The notes: generated from the sequence alone by a model not told the origin. A stretch of DNA of 12,400 nucleotides from Acetobacteraceae bacterium (GCA_027489135.1 JAIYAI010000505.1:1-12400); one strand, 5' to 3'. Positions 1 to 9,100 are shown, numbered from the stretch's first letter. Program-made: numbers and translations.

Positions 1-698
<698 letters not shown>

Positions 699-730
699 TC
701 CCAGCGCCGGGAACGCGGCGGGCGTGACAG

Positions 731-769
731 ACGGCGCAGGACCGGTCGGTCCCGCGCCGTTTCGCGTTT
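731..769 (+). terminator. Rho-independent terminator of the sigma factor gene
   Basis: The arms at 731-743 (ACGGCGCAGGACC) and 748-760 (GGTCCCGCGCCGT) pair over 13 positions with one A/C mismatch, around the loop GGTC. They are followed by a short T-rich tail (TTTCGCGTTT). Its place just behind the stop at 698 fits termination on the + strand. On the - strand the mismatch becomes a G-U pair, but there is no T tract on that side. Confidence 0.7.
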
Positions 770-939
770 GCGCAGGATCGAGGCGGCAGGGCCCCGCGGC
801 TGCTACAGGTCGACGAAGCCTGGCGGCATGACGCGTCCGCCGATGGACGTTGCGCCGCCGTTGGTGATCGGTTCCGGCGCGGGTCGCGCCGTCGGGGATC
901 GGCGCCCGGTGCGGCCCGCCCAGCATGGGAGCAGCAAGG

Positions 940-1251
940 ATGCGACGGATGATGCGTGTGACGGCCCTGGCGGGCGCGGCCTGCCTCGCGGCCATGCCAG
1001 CGCTGGCCGAGAAGGCCTGCTTTTTCTCCTACGCCGCCTTCGAGGAGAAGATTCCCCATGCCGACCTCGACGTCTGCCCCGGCCACCAGGTGACGCCGGA
1101 GCAGGCGTTCTGCCGCATCGCGCTGCAAGGGCACGAGGTGCTGATCTACATGTTCCGCCATGGCGATCCGGAGCCCTGCCTGGCGCAGGTGGACCGCTAC
1201 ACGCTGAACGAGTTCACCGCCCGCTTCGGCATTGCCTACGACCGGCCCTGA
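940..1251 (+). CDS. Small secreted four-cysteine protein of unknown function
   Basis: The product is 103 residues. It starts with a typical Sec signal peptide: positively charged MRRMMR, then a hydrophobic core, then a cleavage site after ALA at about residue 23. The mature protein of about 80 residues begins EKACFFSYAAFEEKIPH and has four cysteines (27, 46, 58, 80), enough for two disulfides in the periplasm. I do not recognise the family. I chose the ATG at 940 because GGGAG lies 8 nt upstream, whereas the in-frame ATG at 925 has no ribosome-binding site and would put five extra residues ahead of the charged region. The 3' end overlaps the convergent phosphatase gene by 16 bp. No lipobox fits, because the cysteine at 15 lacks a proper -3 residue. 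It looks monocistronic. Confidence 0.8.
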   Translation: MRRMMRVTALAGAACLAAMPALAEKACFFSYAAFEEKIPHADLDVCPGHQVTPEQAFCRIALQGHEVLIYMFRHGDPEPCLAQVDRYTLNEFTARFGIAYDRP

Positions 1252-1766
1252 GCGCGGATATGCGCCTCCTGCGCCGCCGTCTCGACGGCGCCGGGGCGGG
1301 CGGCGCGGACGGCGGCGATCGCCGTCTCGGGGTCCGTGCCAAGCTCCACCAGCAGCCGTGCCGCGATGGTGCCGGATCGGCCGAGCCCGCCACGGCAATG
1401 CAATAGCACGTCGCGCTTGGCCCGCAGGCGCGTGCGGATCGCCTCACCCGCCGTGATCCAGGTCGACTCGAAGGCCGCATCGGGCACGCCGAAATCGACG
1501 ATCGGCAGGTGCAGCCAGGCCATGCCCGCGGCGCGCGCCCGGGCGCCGAGATCGGGCACGCCGAGCAGGTCGAGTTCCTGGGCCTCCACCAGCGTCACCA
1601 GCAGCCCCGCGCCCCAGGCGCGGATGGCGGCGAGGTCCTCGCGCAGGCAGCGCGCCGCGGCGCCGGGGTCGCGCCGGCCGGGGCAGCGGGTGAAGGCGAT
1701 GCGGCCGAAACTATGCCCTCCCCTTGGGCCCACCGGTACGACGGCGATGGGGAGCGGTGCGGGCAT
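1236..1766 (-). CDS. Small cysteine phosphatase (tyrosine/dual-specificity type)
   Basis: This 176-residue protein carries the P-loop signature LLHCRGGLGRSGT at residues 121-133, matching HCX5R(S/T). Cys124 would be the nucleophile and Arg130 the phosphate-binding residue. Asp91 in LPIVDFGVPD is in the right place for the general acid. The architecture resembles bacterial CDKN3-like or dual-specificity phosphatases, which remove phosphate from protein or small-molecule phosphoesters; the substrate cannot be inferred. The start at 1766 is chosen because it lies 10 nt after the prfC stop (1777), the family fold begins soon after it, and upstream in-frame starts would lie inside prfC. The two genes are very likely co-transcribed. 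The 3' end overlaps the convergent small secreted gene. No signal peptide is seen, so it should be cytoplasmic. Confidence 0.88.
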   Translation of the reverse strand: MPAPLPIAVVPVGPRGGHSFGRIAFTRCPGRRDPGAAARCLREDLAAIRAWGAGLLVTLVEAQELDLLGVPDLGARARAAGMAWLHLPIVDFGVPDAAFESTWITAGEAIRTRLRAKRDVLLHCRGGLGRSGTIAARLLVELGTDPETAIAAVRAARPGAVETAAQEAHIRAQGRS

Positions 1767-1776
1767 CGCTGGCCCG

Positions 1777-3408
1777 TCAGCGGGCCGCGTGGACGACGCC
1801 GTGCTGTTCGCGCACGGCGTGGAAGCGGAGCTTCGGGAACTCCTCCTCGGCCCGCTTGCGGCGCCAGTCGGAGGAGAAGAAGACCACCGCCTCCCCGTCA
1901 TGGTCCTCGGCGCTGTCGGAGCGGTTGGCGGCGATGAAGCGGTCGATCTCCGCGCGCTCGCCGGTGACCCAGCGCATCATGTCCCAGCGCGTCGCATCGA
2001 AGCCCGCGGGGACGCCGTATTCCACCTTGAGGCGGCTCTGCAGGACGTCGAGCTGCAGCTGTCCCACCACGCCGACCACGGGCGGCGAGCCGTCGAGCGG
2101 CTTGAAGAGCTGCACCACCCCTTCTTCCGCCAGCTGGGCCAGCGCCGTGCGCAGCTTCTTCGCCAGCATCGGGTCCTCGAGGCGGACGGTGCGCAGGATC
2201 TCGGGCGCGAAGGAGGGCACGCCGCGGAAATTCAGCTCCTCGCCCTCGGTCAGCGTGTCGCCGATGCGAAGCTGGCCGTGGTTGGCGACGCCGACGACGT
2301 CGCCGGGCCAGGCCTCCTCCGCCACCTGTCGGTCCTTGGCAAAGAAGAACAGCGGCGCATTCACCGGCACCTGCTTGCCGGTGCGCACCTGCTTGAGGCG
2401 CATGCCCTTCCAGAGCCGCCCCGAGCAGAGCCGGACGAAGGCGACACGGTCGCGGTGGTTCGGGTCCATGTTGGCCTGGACCTTGAAGACGAACCCGGTC
2501 AGGCGGTCCTCGCCGGGCTCGACGGAGCGCGGGTCGGCGGCGCGGATGCCGGGCGGCGGGGCATAGCGCGCAAGCCCGTCCAGCAGGTGCCCGACGCCGA
2601 AATCGCGCAGCGCCGAGCCGAAGAACACCGGCGTCAGCGTGCCTTCCCGGAACTTCTGCAGGTCGAATTCCGGGCAGGCGGCGAGCGCGAGGCCGCTCTC
2701 CTCGGCCAGCGCCGCGGCGCGCTCCTCCCCCACCAGCGCGGCGAGGCGCGGATCCTCGGGCCCGTCGAGCGGCACGGCCTCCTCGTCCGTCGCATCGACG
2801 GGGAGGAAGCGGTTCTCCAACAGGTCGAAGGTACCGGCGAAGGTGGAGGCGCGGCCGACGGGCCAGGCGACGGGCGCGGCATCCAGCGCCAGGGTCTTCT
2901 CGATCTCGTCGATCAGTTCGAAGGGGTCGCGCGCCTCGCGGTCCATCTTGTTGACGAAGGTGACGATCGGGATGTCGCGGAGTCGGCAGACCTCGAAGAG
3001 CTTCCTCGTCTGCGCCTCGATGCCCTTCGCGGCGTCCAGCACCATCACCGCGGCGTCGACGGCGGTGAGCGTGCGGTAGGTGTCCTCGGAGAAATCCTCG
3101 TGGCCCGGCGTGTCGAGCAGGTTGAAGATCAGCCCGCCGCGCTCGAAGGTCATGACGGAGGTCGCGACGGAGATGCCGCGATCCTGCTCGATCTTCATCC
3201 AGTCCGACCGCGTGCGGCGCGCATTGCCCTTGGCGCGCACCGCGCCGGCAAGCTGGATGGCGCCGCCTTTCAGCAGCAGCTTCTCGGTCAGCGTGGTCTT
3301 GCCGGCATCGGGGTGGGCGATGATGGCGAAGGTGCGCCGGCGCTCGGCCTCGGCCGCCGCGGTGGACAGCGGCGCGGGTGAGTCGGCGGGCGCGATGGCG
3401 GTGTCCAT
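1777..3408 (-). CDS. prfC: Peptide chain release factor 3 (RF3)
   Basis: RF3 is a translational GTPase that recycles RF1/RF2 from the ribosome after peptide release. The 543-residue product is close to the usual length (E. coli about 529). The G domain shows G1 AHPDAGKTT (31-39), the G2 region GISVATS (78-84), G3 DTPGHEDF (99-106) and G4 NKMD (153-156). RF3-specific segments follow: VFKVQANMDPNHRDRVAF (307-324), the domain II stretch FFFAKDRQVAEEAWPGD (354-370), and the C-terminal GVVGQLQLDVLQSRLKVEYG. The ATG at 3408 gives about 25 residues before the conserved RRRTFAII, which is normal; no strong ribosome-binding site is visible. It is divergent from the mgtC-like gene and is followed after 10 nt by the phosphatase gene, which probably shares its mRNA. 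See the findings for an unusual reading frame just upstream. Confidence 0.98.
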   Translation of the reverse strand: MDTAIAPADSPAPLSTAAAEAERRRTFAIIAHPDAGKTTLTEKLLLKGGAIQLAGAVRAKGNARRTRSDWMKIEQDRGISVATSVMTFERGGLIFNLLDTPGHEDFSEDTYRTLTAVDAAVMVLDAAKGIEAQTRKLFEVCRLRDIPIVTFVNKMDREARDPFELIDEIEKTLALDAAPVAWPVGRASTFAGTFDLLENRFLPVDATDEEAVPLDGPEDPRLAALVGEERAAALAEESGLALAACPEFDLQKFREGTLTPVFFGSALRDFGVGHLLDGLARYAPPPGIRAADPRSVEPGEDRLTGFVFKVQANMDPNHRDRVAFVRLCSGRLWKGMRLKQVRTGKQVPVNAPLFFFAKDRQVAEEAWPGDVVGVANHGQLRIGDTLTEGEELNFRGVPSFAPEILRTVRLEDPMLAKKLRTALAQLAEEGVVQLFKPLDGSPPVVGVVGQLQLDVLQSRLKVEYGVPAGFDATRWDMMRWVTGERAEIDRFIAANRSDSAEDHDGEAVVFFSSDWRRKRAEEEFPKLRFHAVREQHGVVHAAR

Positions 3409-3556
3409 CGGGGCGTGCTCTTCGGCGGGAATTCGGGGTTGCCCTGCATGTAGGACCGCGCGGGCGCCGGCGCCAGCATGGAGGCGCCTTCCAGGGTCAT
3501 GCAGCTGTCACCAAATGGCTGCTGACGCCGGCCCGCGGCCCCGGTAAGCCCGGCGC

Positions 3557-4267
3557 ATGTCGATCGAATGGTACGACGCCGCCGACAACCTCGGCGCGGC
3601 CCTGCTGCTCGGCGCCGCGATCGGGGTGGAGCGGCAGTGGCGCCAGCGCATGGCGGGGCTGCGCACCAACACCCTTGTCGCCCTCGGCGCCGCGGGCTTC
3701 GTCCTCTTCTCCCAGCTCGTGCCCGGGGAGGCGAGCCCGACCCGTGTCGCGGCGCAGGTCGTCTCCGGCATCGGCTTCCTCGGCGCCGGCGTGATCTTCA
3801 AGGAGGGGCTGAACGTCCGCGGGCTGAACACCGCCGCGACCCTCTGGTGCTCAGCCGCGGTCGGGCTGCTCTGCGGCATCGGGATGCTGGCGCATGCGGC
3901 GCTGCTCGCGGGGCTCGTCGTCGTTGTGAACGCGGTGCTGCGGCCGATCATCGCGCTGGTGCACCGCCAGTCCGCCGAGGCGGCGCCGGAGCCGGACGAG
4001 CCGCGCGGCTACCGGGTCAGCGCCATCTGCCTCGGGCCGGAGGAGGCGCGGGTGCGCACCCTGCTGCTGCAGGGGCTGAAGGCGGAGGGGCTGCATCTCC
4101 GCGGCCTCGACAGCCACAATGTCGAGGGCAGCGAGCGGGTCGAGATCGTCGCCGAGCTGCGCGCGACGGGAGAGGCGAGCCTCGCGCTCGAGCAGGTGCT
4201 GGGCCGGCTCACCCTGGACCCCGCGGTGACCGCGGCGCGCTGGCGGGAAGCGGCCGAAGAGGGCTGA
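3557..4267 (+). CDS. MgtC/SapB-family membrane protein
   Basis: The 236-residue protein has the MgtC/SapB N-terminal membrane domain. Helices lie at roughly residues 10-24, 38-55, 66-82, 95-110 and 113-135. Family hallmarks are GAAIGVERQWRQRMAGLRT (19-37) and SGIGFLGAGVIFKEG (70-84), then GLNTAATLWCSAAVG (89-103). Residues about 150-236 form a soluble, ACT-like C-terminal domain. MgtC proteins are linked to growth at low magnesium and to modulation of the F-type ATP synthase or K+ transport; many homologues in non-pathogens are uncharacterised. The start at 3557 puts the first helix directly at the N terminus; the upstream GGTAAG is a weak ribosome-binding site. It is divergent from prfC (148 bp between starts) and convergent with the transporter gene, with only 7 bp between stops. 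I see no leader that is clearly Mg2+-responsive. Confidence 0.93.
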   Translation: MSIEWYDAADNLGAALLLGAAIGVERQWRQRMAGLRTNTLVALGAAGFVLFSQLVPGEASPTRVAAQVVSGIGFLGAGVIFKEGLNVRGLNTAATLWCSAAVGLLCGIGMLAHAALLAGLVVVVNAVLRPIIALVHRQSAEAAPEPDEPRGYRVSAICLGPEEARVRTLLLQGLKAEGLHLRGLDSHNVEGSERVEIVAELRATGEASLALEQVLGRLTLDPAVTAARWREAAEEG

Positions 4268-4274
4268 AGGCGGA

Positions 4275-5405
4275 TCAGGCCGGCAGCTTCGCCCCCTCGG
4301 GCGGCGTCTCCGCCACCGCCGCCGTGGACGCAGCGGGGGACACGCTCTCGTGCAGCAGGATCACGCGCTCGGCCGAGGCGCGCCAGGTGGCGATGCGCGG
4401 CATGTTGCCGATCGGCCAGCTCAACGCCCCCGCCACCGTCGTGAAGGCCTGCGCCGCCTGCATCACCCAGCCCAGCGAGACCACCCCCGCAAGATAGGCC
4501 GGGGTCGCGATCAGGAAGGGCAGGCCCAGCCCGAAGCGGGTGAAGAAGCAGACGAAGACCTCCAGCATGGCGAAGGCCGCGGATTGCCGGTTGAAGGCCT
4601 GACCCAGCGTCTCGAACAGCCGCGCCAGCACGCCGCCATCGGCGGGGCGGCGCAGCGAGGCGTCGCGCAGCCGCACCAGCGCAGCGCGGTAGTCGGCCTC
4701 CCGCCCCTGGCGCAGGTCGGTGCTGCGCACCAGGGTCCGGCCCGCCAGCAGGGTGGCCGCCAGCCCCGCCCCGACATAGGCGAGCGCGAGCCAGACGAGG
4801 TAGCCCGGGACCACCACGTCGACGCCGCCGATCATGACCGGCGGATGGTCCGACAGCGCCCAGAGCACGCCGACGAAGATCGCCAGGGTGATGATCGCGT
4901 TCGCGAAGGAGGCGAAGAGTTCGATCGCCTCCTCGGTCGCGATCCGCGCATCCTCGGCGATGCGGCCATCGGGGTTCGGCGCGCCGCCCTGGCCGGCGGC
5001 GAGCCACCGCGCGCTGAGCCGGGCCGAGAGCCAGGCGCGCCAGGTCAGCGCCAGGCGGCGGCGGGTCAGCAGCGCGGTGCTGGTGATGGCGCAGAAGCCG
5101 ATCACGATCAGCGCCAGCACGCCGCATTCGGTGAACACGCGGTCCGCGTCGCGCTGCTCCAGCGCGTCGAAGAGGTCGCGGTTCCAGGTGTTGAAGCGGA
5201 GGAAGAGCGCGACCTCGGCCGCGTTCAGCGCGAGCAGCAGCGCCAGCAGGCCGAGTGCCTGGCGGCGGCTGTCACGGGCAGTCCAGAAGGGCCCGGCAAG
5301 CCGCCAGAAGCGGACCAGGGCGCGGCGCCAGCCGATGCCGGCGGGCTGGGCCTCCTCGGGCACGGTCACGGGCGGCCCGGGGCCACAGGGCGGATTGGTA
5401 GGCAC
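4275..5405 (-). CDS. SbmA/BacA-type transmembrane transporter without ATPase domain
   Basis: The 376-residue protein has five or more hydrophobic segments (about 50-68, 92-112, 165-185, 196-222, 281-330). It matches the ABC_membrane_2 / SbmA-BacA pattern: FNTWNRDLFDALEQRDAD (71-88), NPDGRIAEDARIATEEAIEL (144-163), GREADYRAALVRLRD (234-248) and the terminal NMPRIATWRASAERV (334-348). In YddA-type relatives an ATP-binding domain follows this last motif. Here a 28-residue Pro/Ala-rich tail and a stop follow instead, and the convergent mgtC-like gene begins 7 bp away, so no detached ATPase remnant exists. SbmA/BacA proteins import peptides using the proton gradient, which is the likely mode here; the substrate is unknown. 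The start is uncertain: GTG at 5405 gives the longest product, but the in-frame GTGs at codons 13 and 15 are also possible. It lies 93 bp behind the VOC gene on the same strand. Confidence 0.85.
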   Translation of the reverse strand: MPTNPPCGPGPPVTVPEEAQPAGIGWRRALVRFWRLAGPFWTARDSRRQALGLLALLLALNAAEVALFLRFNTWNRDLFDALEQRDADRVFTECGVLALIVIGFCAITSTALLTRRRLALTWRAWLSARLSARWLAAGQGGAPNPDGRIAEDARIATEEAIELFASFANAIITLAIFVGVLWALSDHPPVMIGGVDVVVPGYLVWLALAYVGAGLAATLLAGRTLVRSTDLRQGREADYRAALVRLRDASLRRPADGGVLARLFETLGQAFNRQSAAFAMLEVFVCFFTRFGLGLPFLIATPAYLAGVVSLGWVMQAAQAFTTVAGALSWPIGNMPRIATWRASAERVILLHESVSPAASTAAVAETPPEGAKLPA

Positions 5406-5498
5406 GCGGGCATCGCGGATCCCTTGACGGTTGCCGTGCTGCCCGACGCGGCGCGACGCCTCGGGACCCGCGCGATGTGGTCCGCGAATCGGGCCGAA

Positions 5499-6035
5499 TC
5501 AAGGCGCGGTGCCGGGCGCCGGCTCCGTTGCCTCGCGGAGCAGCGCCTGCAGATCGAGGCGGCCGGTGGTCATCGCCAGGTTCCCCTCCGCGTCGCGCGG
5601 CCAGGCGATGCGCGGCGTGTCGCAGTAGAGTTCGACCCCGTTGCCGTCCGGGTCGCGCAGGTAGATCGCCTCCGACACGCCGTGGTCGGAGGCGCCGTCG
5701 AGATCGACCCCGTGCTGCAGCAGGCGCAGCAGCGCCCGCGCCAGGGCCGGGCGGTCCGGGTAGAGCAGCGCCACGTGGTAGAGGCCGGTCGTGCCACGGG
5801 GCGGCGGCGGGCCACCCGCACTCTCCCAGGTGTTGAGGGCGATGTGGTGGTGGTAGCCGTCGGTCGAGAGGAAGACGGCGCCGCGGCCATCGGGGCCGAG
5901 GCGGGACTGCTGGACCTGGAAGCCGAGCGCATCGCGCCAGAAGGCCAGCGCGCGGGGGATCTCGGCCACCTTCAGGTGGACATGGCCAATCCGGATGGAG
6001 GGCGGCGGCGCGGGCGGGGGCTGGGTGTCGGGCAT
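5499..6035 (-). CDS. VOC-family protein, single-module CatE-like
   Basis: The 178-residue protein belongs to the vicinal oxygen chelate superfamily. It resembles the N-terminal half of CatE-type catechol 2,3-dioxygenases. It begins IRIGHVHLKVAEIPRALAFW (15-34) and later has GLYHVALLYPDRPALARAL (84-102) and SDHGVSEAIYLRDPDGNGVE (116-135). Candidate metal ligands are His18, His87 and Glu135, the usual 2-His-1-Glu set for Fe(II) or Mn(II). Full CatE proteins carry two such modules (about 285 residues). Here the second is absent and the protein ends soon after the linker GNLAMTTGRLDLQALL, so it may act as a dimer. Two starts are possible: ATG at 6035 (GGAG at a spacing of 6) and ATG at 6047 (GGGAAG upstream, four more residues). 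The substrate is unknown. It lies 118 bp downstream of the RTX gene and may share a transcript with the transporter. Confidence 0.85.
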   Translation of the reverse strand: MPDTQPPPAPPPSIRIGHVHLKVAEIPRALAFWRDALGFQVQQSRLGPDGRGAVFLSTDGYHHHIALNTWESAGGPPPPRGTTGLYHVALLYPDRPALARALLRLLQHGVDLDGASDHGVSEAIYLRDPDGNGVELYCDTPRIAWPRDAEGNLAMTTGRLDLQALLREATEPAPGTAP

Positions 6036-6076
6036 GGGGGGCTCCATGAGGCTGCTTCCCCCCGAAGCTGGCGCGG

Positions 6077-6106
6077 CGCCGCGGCGGCGTCCAATCCGCC
6101 GCGGCG
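6077..6106. other. Perfect 11-bp GC hairpin between RTX and VOC genes
   Basis: CGCCGCGGCGG at 6077-6087 pairs perfectly with CCGCCGCGGCG at 6096-6106 around an 8-nt loop. It starts 47 nt beyond the RTX stop (6154) and lies upstream of the VOC start. There is no T tract on either side, so it is not a standard intrinsic terminator. It may stop, pause or protect the 3' end of the RTX mRNA and so separate the two genes' expression. Confidence 0.55.
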
Positions 6107-6153
6107 ATGATGGCCATGGTCCGCCGGGATGGGGCGGGCCGTGGCGGGTCGGG

Positions 6154-9100
6154 TCAGGGGAAAACAAGAATGTCGCTGGCAGACAGCGAAGTGCCAGGCG
6201 CGAAGACGGCGAATGCGACCGAGCCGACGCCGCCGAGACCGTCTGCATCCCAGGACAGTGTGCTCGTGGTCGTATTGAAAACGAATTGACCGGTGCCGGC
6301 GCCGCTCGTGGCCTGATCCGTCGTGCCGCTCACGAAGCGACCGGGGACCAGCGGGAAGCCCGAGGGGCTCGAAAACAGGCTGGCACCAAAGCCGGAGCGC
6401 TCAATCTCGATCTGGTCGCCTCCGCTGAAATCGAGGATCGTGTCGACCCCTTCGAGCGGCGAGGCGAACCTGAAGCGGTCAAAGCCAGCCCCGCCGAAGA
6501 GCGTATCGTTGCCGATCCCGCCGTTCAGGCTGTCATTCCCATCGCCTCCGTTCAGGCTGTCCGCCCCGCCCCGTCCTGCCAGCGAGTCATTCGCCGAGCC
6601 ACCGTCGAGCGTGTCGGCACCGGCGCCGCCAGCGATGGCATCGTTCCCGCTGCCGGCGTTGACGTTGACGGCCGCAGGCTGGCCCGCAAGCGGAGCAGTG
6701 AAGATCAGGACATCGCGTCCGCCACTGGCCGTGACGAACAGCGTCGCCAGATCGGATACCACCACCTCGGCCACGGTGTTCAAAGGCGTTGCCGACGTGA
6801 TCATCAGCGTTCCCGTCGTGTCACCGTTGGCGGCCGTGATGTTCGTCAACATGTCGAACTGCGCACCGTTCAAGGTCACCGCGCCAAGCGCGCTGGAAAG
6901 GGCAAGCGTCTCGATGCCCGATACGGACGCGCCCTTCAGATCGAGTACGCCGGTCTGCACCAGCGTGTCCGTACCCGCCCCGCCGATGATCTGGGCAGGC
7001 CTCGACGCGGTCCCGATGGTGCCGGCGGCGAAGAAGCTGTCATTGCCGTCCCCGGCATCAGCCAGGCCGATATTCGTGCCCACCGCGATGCTGTCGTCGC
7101 CAATGCCGCCGGACAGGCTTTCGCCGGTCCCGGCGCCGCCGTCCAGGCTGTCGTTGCCGGCGTCCCCCAGCAGGGTATCGTTGCCGCCCTGACCGAGCAG
7201 GACATCGTCCCCCCCGCCCCCGGTGATCGAGTCCGCCCCGCCGCCGGCGGTGACGGTGACGTCTGTGAAGGGCCCCGCGCCTGCCGTGAGGAAGGTCAGC
7301 GCGTCCCGGCCGGACGTCCCCGTGACGGACAGCGCCGCCAGCTCCGACACCCCGACATCGGCGACGAATGCGGGGTCGGTGGGCGTAGAGAGGATCAGCG
7401 CCCCGGTCGTGGCGCCGGCCGCGGCGGTGATGGTTGTCAGCGTGTCGAAAAGCGACGCGCGAAGCGTCACGGCAAACAGGGCGCCCGAGAGCGCCAGCGT
7501 CTCCACGCCCGAGGTGAAGGTGTTGGTCAGGTCCAGCGTGCCGGTCTGCACGATCGTGTCCTGGCCGTCCCCACCCGTGATGGTGGCCGGCGCCGCGAGG
7601 GTGCCGATGACGCCGGAGGCCAGGAAGACATCGTTGCCGATCGAGCCCTCGGCCTCTGTGACATTCGCGCCGAGAACGATCGTGTCGTTGCCATCGCCGC
7701 CGGCGAGGAGTTCGCCTACGCCGGCGCCGCCGTCGAGGCTGTCATTGCCGGCACCGCCGAGGAGGGAATCGTTCCCCGCCTGCCCCAGCAGCACGTCGTT
7801 GCCATCGCCGCTGGTGATCAAATCGTCGCCGTTGCCCGCGTTCACCGTGATGCTCGTCGCCGCGGAGAGGAATGCCAGCGTGTCGCGCCCGGCATTGCCG
7901 GTGACCGTCAGGCTGCTGAGCCCCGACACCTCGACGTCAGCGACGAAGGCCAGGTCCGTCGGCGTGGACAGCACGATCGCGCCCGTGGTCGCGCCCGCGG
8001 CCGCGCTGATGGTGGCGAAGTTGTCGAACTGGGAGGCGCGGAGCGTTGCCGAGCCCACGCCGGAGAGCGCGAGCGTCTCGACGCCCGTGATCGCCGCATT
8101 GGTGAGGTTCAGCGCGCCGGTCTGGACGATCCTGTCCGTCCCGATGCCGCCGAAGATCGACGCAATCGACGTCGCGGTGCCGATGTTGCCGGTGGCGAAG
8201 AAGCTGTCATCGCCGTCGCTGCCATTGGCGCTGGCGACATTGCCGCCCAGCGCGAGGCTGTCGTTGCCGGCGCCCCCCGACAACACATCACCCGTGCCGG
8301 CGCCGCCGTCGAGGCTGTCATTCCCGATGCCGCCGCTGAGCGTATCGGTACCCCCCTCGCCCCGGAGCGTGTCGTCCCCGGCACCCCCATTGATCAAGTC
8401 ATCGCCCGCGCCCGCATTGACCGCGATGTTGGTGAAGGTCCCCACCCCGGTGGTGAGGAAGGTCAGCGCGTCCCGACCGGCGAAGCCGGTCACGGTGAGC
8501 AGGCCGAGACCGGCTACCTCCACATCGGCGACGCTGTTCCTGCCTGTCGCCGTGCCGAGCGCGATGGCGCCGCCGGTCGCACCCGCCGCGGCGGTGATCG
8601 TCGTCAGATTGTCGAGCTGGGAGGCGCGCAGCGTCACCGGGCCGAGCGTCGAGTCCAGCGCAAGCTGCTCGATGCCCGAGACGGAAGCATTGGTCAGGTT
8701 CGCCGCCCCGGTCTGGACAATGACATCCGTGCCGTCGCCGCCGATGACCTGTCCCGTGACCGCGCTGTCGCCGATGCGGAAGACATCGTTGCCGATCCCG
8801 CCGTCGGCTAAGAGCGTGCCGGCGCCGACCGCGAGGGTGTCGTTGCCGTTGCCGCCGCTCAGCGAATCGCCGGGCCCGGTGCCGCCGTCGAGACTGTCGT
8901 CGCCATCATTGCCCGCGAGCGTATCCGCGCCCCCCTCGCCAAAGAGGCTGTCATTGCCGCCGCCCGCGGTGATGGCATCGTCGCCGGCTCCGGCATTCAC
9001 CGTCAGCGCCGTGTTCGCGGTCACGAACAGGAGGGCGTCGCGCCCGTCATTGCCGGTGACCGCCAGGCTGGACAGGCCGGAGACGGCCACATCCGCGGTG

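Noticed and set aside
803..880. Short - strand reading ending GGATSIGGRVMPPGFVDL before a TAG at 803-805
   Set aside because: It looks protein-like and is GC-biased at third positions, but no convincing start codon or ribosome-binding site precedes it, and the frame runs back into the signal-peptide gene on the other strand.
1336..3381. Open frame of 681 codons on the + strand opposite prfC
   Set aside because: prfC on the - strand has complete GTPase and RF3 motifs. The + frame is a shadow that runs across the prfC-phosphatase junction.
4260..4320. Possible bidirectional terminator between the convergent mgtC-like and transporter genes
   Set aside because: I looked for an inverted repeat around the 7-bp gap and found only direct similarity of GC-rich strings, with no stem plus T tract.
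4350..6110. Open frame of 586 codons on the + strand opposite the transporter and VOC genes
   Set aside because: It has Gln/Arg/Gly-rich composition typical of antisense readings of GC-rich genes, crosses two real genes, and shows no motif.
5995..8811. Open frame of 938 codons on the + strand across the VOC and RTX genes
   Set aside because: It is Arg/Gly/Ala-rich and periodic only because it is antisense to the RTX repeats; it has no start signal and no domain.
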